Shown: positions 58,751-64,000 of the stretch, one piece after another
Layout of the letters: each line of letters starts with the position of its first letter
How positions within the stretch are numbered: position 1 is the stretch's first letter
The notes under the pieces: model-generated
Told to the model about the DNA's origin: nothing
The model's input: only the letters and a program-made list of their open reading frames with translations
Databases searched by the model: none
Position numbers and translations under genes: made by a program
Assembly: GCA_017645305.1 (NCBI GenBank)
Contig: JAGCPD010000012.1
Coordinates: 62,001-126,000, forward strand
Direction: 5' to 3'
Source: Bacteroidaceae bacterium
Lineage (GTDB): Bacteria > Bacteroidota > Bacteroidia > Bacteroidales > Bacteroidaceae
Length of the DNA stretch: 64,000 nt

Positions 58751-60058
58751 CTACAGGAAAATCAGTTGAATCAGAATAAAGATGGGCAGACAGACAATGA
58801 GCGAAAACTTTATCATATAGACAAAGAAACTTGGCATAAGGAAGCCGTTCTGCTCAGCAATGCTCTTGACCATAAAGTTTGGCCCGTTACCAATGTATGT
58901 CAATGAACCAAAGAATACGGCACCCATGGATATGGCTCGCAGTAAGGGTTCTGATACGCCTGCCACAAGATTGACAGCACTTGAATCAGATAATGTTGTG
59001 GCAGTTGTGTGGAACACCATAGCAGTAGGTGCATTATCCAAGAAGGCTGACAATGCCCCTGTACAATAGACAAACTGCCAAGGTTCTGTAATGGGCAACG
59101 GATGTTGCTGTAAGTACATTAAAGCAGGAATCATAGTAGCAAAGATACCACAGAAGACACAAGCAACTTCCAGTATTGGAGTCCATGCAAAATTATTGGC
59201 GGCACGTACGGATTTCTGCGTTGTCAACAAAGAAAGAATAATAATCAGAATGAAAGCCCATTCTCTTAAAAGCCTTAGATAGAAGGGAGCATCATGCTCA
59301 CCCATTGCAGGAATATATGTGCTGTTGACGAACATCGTGCTTAGTATCACGCAAGCCAGCCAAACCAAGTTAATAAGGCCTGTGACTGTAATCTTCTCTT
59401 GCTCTGCTTCATCTGCTTTCAGTCTCTCATGCGATTCACGCTTGTAGAAGTTGCTGTCCATAATATAGTACACAAGCAGCAATAAAAGGCCTATGGCCAG
59501 CCATTCGGGTGCCAGTCCCATGAACCATCCAAAAGGTGTCCCCTTCTGGAAGAGTAGGAATAGTGGGGGATCGCCCAACGGAGTAAGAATTCCACCGCAG
59601 TTAGCTACCATTGCTATGAAAAAAAGTACGGTGTGTGTGGTGTACTTACGTTGACTGTTTGTCTGCAATAGCAAACGGATAAGCAGCATAGCGGCTCCCG
59701 TAGTTCCCATGAAGGAAGCCAACAGATATCCCACGGAAAGGATGGAACAGTTTACAAACGGAGTAGCCTTCAGGTCGCCCTTTATGCAAATACCACCAGT
59801 GATTACAAACAGTGCCATTAACAATAGGATGAAGGGAATATAGTCATACACCATCTGATGCTCCAGTTCATTTGTCATATTGTGCATACATAGCCAAGCC
59901 GCAACAGGTAGCCCCAGTAGCAATGAAACCGCTAGTTTATGCATATTCTTTTCCCACCAGTGTTCCAGCTTAGTAAGCGGAAAGACGGCTATACAAAGAA
60001 GCTGACATACAAAAGGTATCAGCATCCAAGTGGGTATCATTATATGTCCCGTTTCCAT
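58751..60058 (-). CDS. NhaD-type sodium:proton antiporter (ion transporter superfamily)
   Basis: 435 residues with about eleven membrane segments. The motifs FIAMVANCGGILTPLGDPPLFLLF and GALSAFLDNAPTAMVF are the paired helical hairpins seen in NhaD/ArsB-like transporters. It probably exports Na+ in exchange for H+ at the inner membrane. The spacing to metF is five bases and to typA 37 bases. Confidence 0.85.
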   Translation of the reverse strand: METGHIMIPTWMLIPFVCQLLCIAVFPLTKLEHWWEKNMHKLAVSLLLGLPVAAWLCMHNMTNELEHQMVYDYIPFILLLMALFVITGGICIKGDLKATPFVNCSILSVGYLLASFMGTTGAAMLLIRLLLQTNSQRKYTTHTVLFFIAMVANCGGILTPLGDPPLFLLFQKGTPFGWFMGLAPEWLAIGLLLLLVYYIMDSNFYKRESHERLKADEAEQEKITVTGLINLVWLACVILSTMFVNSTYIPAMGEHDAPFYLRLLREWAFILIIILSLLTTQKSVRAANNFAWTPILEVACVFCGIFATMIPALMYLQQHPLPITEPWQFVYCTGALSAFLDNAPTAMVFHTTATTLSDSSAVNLVAGVSEPLLRAISMGAVFFGSLTYIGNGPNFMVKSIAEQNGFLMPSFFVYMIKFSLIVCLPIFILIQLIFL

Positions 60059-60095
60059 TTTAGTTCTTTCTAAACTATAATCATTATTTGCTAAA

Positions 60096-61895
60096 TTATT
60101 TGTTAGCTCTCTTTCTCTCCAGATGATCCAGAATTACCTTCCGCATACGCATACTTTTGGGCGTAATTTCAACGTATTCATCCTCCTTGATATACTCCAA
60201 AGCTTCTTCCAACGAGAATATGGTGGCAGGAATGATGTGTGCTTTTTCATCTGTTCCGCTGGCACGCACGTTGGTCAGCTGCTTGGCTTTACATACGTTT
60301 ATTACAATGTCGTTTTCGTGTACATGCTCGCCTACCACTTGACCTGCATATACTTGGTCTTGGGGTTCAATGAAGAACCGGCCTCTATCCTGCAGATGGT
60401 CTATGGCATAGGCATAGGCGTTTCCACTCTCCAAGGCTATAAGTGAACCGTTTACTCTTCGCGTTATATCGCCCTTATAAGGCTGATATTCCTTAAAGCG
60501 GTGTGCAATGATGGCCTCGCCTTGACTGGCCGTCAGCATATTGGTACGCAGACCAATAATACCGCGGCTGGGAATATTGAATTCGATGTTCACGCGCTCG
60601 CCCTGACTTTCCATACTGGTCATTTCACCCTTACGGCGTGTCACCATATCAATCATCTTGCTGGCAAATTCCTCTGGCACATTGATAGTCATTTCTTCAA
60701 TAGGCTCGCATTTTACACCGTCAATCTCCTTGTAGATAACCTGTGGCTGGCCCACTTGTAGTTCATAGCCTTCACGGCGCATAGTCTCAATAAGTACGCT
60801 CAGGTGCAGCACGCCTCGGCCAGAAACTATCCAACGGTCGGTATAACCTTCGGGAATCTCTACTCTCAAAGCAAGGTTCTTCTCCAGTTCTTTGGCCAGA
60901 CGTTCGCCAATATGACGGCTGGTGCAATATTTACCTTCTTTTCCGAAAAAAGGAGAGTCGTTAATGGTAAAGAGCATACTCATGGTGGGCTCGTCTATGC
61001 TGATGGGGGGCATTGGTTCTGGATTATCAAAGTCGCAGATGGTATCTCCAATCTCAAAATTCTCCAGACCAATAATGGCACAAATGTCGCCGCTTGAAAC
61101 CTCTGAAGTTTTCTGGCGTCCCATGCCAGTAAAAGTATGCAACTCCTTGATTTTCGTCTTTTCCTTGCTGCCGTCGCGGTGTGCTATGGTAATATTCATA
61201 CCTTCCTTCAAGGTGCCGCGATGTACACGTCCTACGGCAATACGACCCGTGTAGTTGCTGTAGTCCAAACTGGTGATGAGCATCTGGGATGTACCCTCCA
61301 GCACCTCGGGTGCAGGAATGTATTCCAAAATGCAGTCCAGCAGATATGTAATGTTATCTGTTGGCTTGCTCCAGTCCTCGCTCATCCAGCCATTTTTGGC
61401 TGAGCCGTAAATAACGGGGAAATCTAACTGGTCTTCTGTCGCATCCAAGTCACACATTAGGTCGAATACCATTTCATAAACTTCTTCAGGCCGGCAGTTT
61501 GGCTTATCCACTTTATTAATAACCACAACAGGTTTCAACCCAATTTGCAATGCTTTTTGCAACACAAAGCGTGTCTGGGGCATAGGACCTTCAAAAGCAT
61601 CCACCAGAAGCAGGCAGCCGTCGGCCATGTTCAGCACACGCTCCACCTCACCACCAAAGTCGCTATGGCCAGGAGTGTCAATGATGTTTATCTTAGTGTT
61701 CTTGTAGTTGATACTAACGTTCTTTGAGAGGATGGTGATTCCGCGCTCACGTTCCAACTCGTTGTTATCCAACATCAATTCACCTGTCTGCTGGTTTTCG
61801 CGGAAAAGGTTACCAGCCAGCAACATCTTGTCCACCAGCGTAGTCTTACCATGATCTACGTGGGCGATGATTGCTATGTTTCGAATACTTTGCAT
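60096..61895 (-). CDS. typA: Ribosome-associated GTPase TypA/BipA
   Basis: 599 residues. The G domain shows [15 protein letters not shown] (G1), RGITI (G2), [12 protein letters not shown] (G3) and NKVDK (G4), followed by the EF-G-like domains and the BipA-specific C-terminus ([30 protein letters not shown], conserved core). It assists 50S assembly and stress adaptation. It begins five bases after the alkaline phosphatase gene. Confidence 0.96.
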   Translation of the reverse strand: MQSIRNIAIIAHVDHGKTTLVDKMLLAGNLFRENQQTGELMLDNNELERERGITILSKNVSINYKNTKINIIDTPGHSDFGGEVERVLNMADGCLLLVDAFEGPMPQTRFVLQKALQIGLKPVVVINKVDKPNCRPEEVYEMVFDLMCDLDATEDQLDFPVIYGSAKNGWMSEDWSKPTDNITYLLDCILEYIPAPEVLEGTSQMLITSLDYSNYTGRIAVGRVHRGTLKEGMNITIAHRDGSKEKTKIKELHTFTGMGRQKTSEVSSGDICAIIGLENFEIGDTICDFDNPEPMPPISIDEPTMSMLFTINDSPFFGKEGKYCTSRHIGERLAKELEKNLALRVEIPEGYTDRWIVSGRGVLHLSVLIETMRREGYELQVGQPQVIYKEIDGVKCEPIEEMTINVPEEFASKMIDMVTRRKGEMTSMESQGERVNIEFNIPSRGIIGLRTNMLTASQGEAIIAHRFKEYQPYKGDITRRVNGSLIALESGNAYAYAIDHLQDRGRFFIEPQDQVYAGQVVGEHVHENDIVINVCKAKQLTNVRASGTDEKAHIIPATIFSLEEALEYIKEDEYVEITPKSMRMRKVILDHLERKRANK

Positions 61896-61900
61896 ATATA

Positions 61901-63310
61901 TTATTGTTCTACCTTATAGCCGGCAATTTTGGCCATACCAGGAGCAATCTCTATGTTGTCTATTCTGCCTTGGAAAATCTCTGTGCCAGGGCCGACGGCA
62001 TATACGGGCACATAGCCGTTTGAATGACCGCCGCTAGCCCAGCTGATCATAGCCACTTCACTAAGGATGTGTTTGGTGGTTTCGCACAGGTCACCGATGC
62101 GGTCGTTTACTTTTTTATCTTCCTTAATAGCCTTTTCTATTTCATTCCAGCGGCTTTGCAAGCGCTCCTTCTGCTTGTCCTTCAGTTCGATGCCAGCTCC
62201 AAAGCCCATCTCTTCCTTTAGGACTTTCTCCACTGCTTCCCACGTGAACTTCTTGGGAGCTTGCTTGTACTGTTCTCTTAGAATCCACTTCAGTTCGTTG
62301 ATACTCTTACGCTGGTACTTCAACAAGTCGGTGTGAATCTCGTAAGGACCGACACCCATTACTAAGCCACCAGTCTCATGGTCAGCGCTGATAACGATAA
62401 TGGTCTCGTCGGGATGCTGCTCGTAGAATTCGTAAGCAACCTTGATGGCTTTGTCAAAGTCAATTACCTCATTAATACAATTGCCAATATCGTTGCTATG
62501 ACAAGCCCAATCAATCATGCCGCCTTCAACCTCAAAGAAAAAACCATTTGTGTTCTTTGAACTTAGGAAATTGATTCCGGCACGTACAATCTGCTCCAGT
62601 GTCAGATCGTCTTTTGTCTGATCCAATGCATAAGGAATTTGGTCACTGCCCAGCTTCTCATTTGCCTTGTCGCTTTGGAAGAGGAGAAGCTTTTCGGCCT
62701 GCCGTCCTTTTTTGGTGTATTCTTTATAACCCTTTACAATGGTGTAGCCGGCTGCCTTAGCTTGCTCATGTAGTGATGGCTCTCCATCCTTTGTGTAGGG
62801 ACGGTGGAAGTCAGCCCCGCCAAAGAAATCGAATCCGCTCTTACAGAGGTCCTTGCCCAGTTCCCAGTACATGTTTCGGTTGGGCTGATGACCGAAGAAA
62901 GAGGCTGGAGTGGCATGTGTGACAGCCACACTGGTAGCTACCCCTACAGCCTTGCCTGAGTTTTTTGCCCATTGTGCAATACTGTAACATGGGGTCTCTA
63001 AGTCTTTCAGCACGCCAATGGCACCGTTCTTGGTCTTCTTGCCAGTTGCCAGAGCTGTTCCACCGGCAGCAGAGTCGGTAACGCCGTTGGTGGCAGAATA
63101 TGTGTTTACCATACCCACAACGGGGAGGCTTGACATCAACAGGGGTTCAAACCCGATTCTGCCTTTAAGTGCAGCCAGGTATGTTTCTGTAACGTTGATT
63201 TGGTTCACACCCATACCGTCGCCAATGAAGTAGAACACGTATTTTACCTCGGCCATAGCGGTAAGGCTCAAGAGTACTGCCAATAAGCAGCTGAGGATTC
63301 GTTGTTTCAT
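61901..63310 (-). CDS. Alkaline phosphatase, secreted
   Basis: 469 residues. A signal peptide (1-20) is followed by FIGDGMGVNQINVTE (metal Asp) and VTDSAAGGTALATG with the nucleophilic serine. EGGMIDWACHSND, VISADHETGG and the late SGGHSNGYVPVYAVG give the remaining Zn/Mg ligands. It is a periplasmic phosphomonoesterase that frees phosphate. No clear Pho-type operator can be recognised for this phylum. A TAAATTTG element lies 50 bases upstream on the minus strand. Confidence 0.92.
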   Translation of the reverse strand: MKQRILSCLLAVLLSLTAMAEVKYVFYFIGDGMGVNQINVTETYLAALKGRIGFEPLLMSSLPVVGMVNTYSATNGVTDSAAGGTALATGKKTKNGAIGVLKDLETPCYSIAQWAKNSGKAVGVATSVAVTHATPASFFGHQPNRNMYWELGKDLCKSGFDFFGGADFHRPYTKDGEPSLHEQAKAAGYTIVKGYKEYTKKGRQAEKLLLFQSDKANEKLGSDQIPYALDQTKDDLTLEQIVRAGINFLSSKNTNGFFFEVEGGMIDWACHSNDIGNCINEVIDFDKAIKVAYEFYEQHPDETIIVISADHETGGLVMGVGPYEIHTDLLKYQRKSINELKWILREQYKQAPKKFTWEAVEKVLKEEMGFGAGIELKDKQKERLQSRWNEIEKAIKEDKKVNDRIGDLCETTKHILSEVAMISWASGGHSNGYVPVYAVGPGTEIFQGRIDNIEIAPGMAKIAGYKVEQ

Positions 63311-63359
63311 AAATAGAGTATTTTTTGATTTATAATTGATAAGTTCCTAATTGCGGCAG

Positions 63360-63418
63360 CAAATTTAGCACTTTTTCTGCATTTTTATGCCGATTGTTGG
63401 AATAAAGTGGTAAATTTG
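63360..63418. promoter_or_regulatory. Divergent -7 elements between the phosphatase and CDF genes
   Basis: TAAATTTG occurs on the minus strand at 63360-63367 and on the plus strand at 63411-63418. Neither has a clear -33 TTTG at standard spacing. Confidence 0.5.
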
Positions 63419-63439
63419 TTGGCAAAATTGCTTTTTCTG

Positions 63440-64000
63440 ATGGAAAGGAACCGTCAAATATACAGGGTAACGCTAGTTGGAGGCGTAGTAAACGTGCTGC
63501 TGCTTATTTTCAAATTTGTGGCGGGCATCATGGGGCATAGTGCTGCCATGGTAGCAGATGCCGTCCATTCACTCAGCGATTTTGTGACCGATGTTATTGT
63601 TTTGGTTTTTGTCCATATCAGTGGCAAACCGAAGGATAAGTCTCATGACTATGGTCACGGTAAGTATGAGACCTTGGCGATGACCATCATAGGTCTTGCC
63701 TTGCTTGCCGTGGCCATTGGCATTGTCTACGCCGGTGTCATAAAGATTGTTGCATGGGCTGGTGGAACGCAGTTGCAGACTCCCGGTACGTTGGCACTCT
63801 GGGCAGCTCTGTTGTCGGTGGTACTGAAAGAAATGGTTTACCGTTATTCTATGGCAGAAGCTCACCGGCTGCACTCGCAGGCCATAGTGGCCAACGCTTG
63901 GCATCATAGGAGTGACGCACTTTCGTCTGTGGGAACGGCCTTGGGCATAGGCGGAGCTATTTTCCTGGGACAGAGGTGGGTGGTTCTTGATCCCATGGCA
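63440..64000 (+). CDS. Cation diffusion facilitator transporter (3' truncated by the window)
   Basis: 187 residues visible, open at the right edge. The metal-site pattern ADAVHSLSDFVTD in the second helix and WHHRSDALSS in the fifth, plus HDYGHGKYE between helices, identifies the CDF family, which exports Zn, Fe or Mn in exchange for protons. The first metal-site acid is replaced by the less common H-x3-D in AVHSLSDF. The metal cannot be assigned. Confidence 0.92.
   Translation, partial: MERNRQIYRVTLVGGVVNVLLLIFKFVAGIMGHSAAMVADAVHSLSDFVTDVIVLVFVHISGKPKDKSHDYGHGKYETLAMTIIGLALLAVAIGIVYAGVIKIVAWAGGTQLQTPGTLALWAALLSVVLKEMVYRYSMAEAHRLHSQAIVANAWHHRSDALSSVGTALGIGGAIFLGQRWVVLDPMA

Overview
The window looks like a chromosome segment of a gut or rumen Bacteroidales bacterium, most likely Prevotella or a close relative. 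The reasons are: TAnnTTTG promoter elements with an upstream TTTG about 19-20 bp away, few strong Shine-Dalgarno sites, the type IX secretion marker PorT and the lipoprotein GldH, GH43 enzymes, a FecR/ECF regulator pair, serpins, and secreted proteins with a short C-terminal tail of the type ...YDLSGR...KGIYIxNGKK...K. No plasmid, phage, transposase or CRISPR genes were seen.

Layout. 1-9.8 kb (+): the end of an M48 protease, a 1249-residue secreted sugar-binding-like protein, a 54-residue ferredoxin (-), PorT, a 1219-residue GLUG-repeat surface protein and a 55-residue peptide gene. 9.9-28.1 kb (-): one or two long operons. The first runs RecQ-tail protein, manA, LptF/G permease, ribBA, aspC and a GH43-GLUG fusion. 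The second runs pepP, gamma carbonic anhydrase, a GH43 lipoprotein, metY, a steroid 5-alpha-reductase homologue, an Old Yellow Enzyme and an SDR. 28.4-38.3 kb (+): a Bax-inhibitor-1 protein, a double serpin, topoisomerase IV subunit A, a DUF3316 protein, an S41 peptidase and a DUF4954 protein. 38.3-44.7 kb: an orphan M16 half-domain, a CotH-family secreted protein, a CPBP protease, MenA and a 54-residue peptide. 44.9-48.6 kb (-): tRNA-CAT, then a GH43 - ECF sigma - FecR operon whose anti-sigma factor is fused to GLUG repeats. 48.7-55.0 kb (+): a short purH followed by mreBCD-mrdA-rodA, the cell-shape operon. 55.0-63.3 kb (-): gldH, ricT, holB, metF, an NhaD-type antiporter, typA and alkaline phosphatase. 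A CDF transporter runs off the right edge.

How the parts connect. Five large secreted proteins carry the same C-terminal tail and would be exported by a type IX system of which PorT is encoded here. GLUG repeats occur in three proteins, two of them tied to GH43 enzymes: once by fusion and once through an anti-sigma factor in the same operon. Short AT-rich or palindromic repeats of several families lie between genes and also read through into coding sequence, mainly in tail hinges, surface loops and extreme C-termini.

The strongest candidates for something undescribed are the three-gene steroid-type reductase cluster (20.3-23.2 kb), the FecR-GLUG anti-sigma factor (45.1-47.0 kb) and the in-frame spread of the intergenic repeats.
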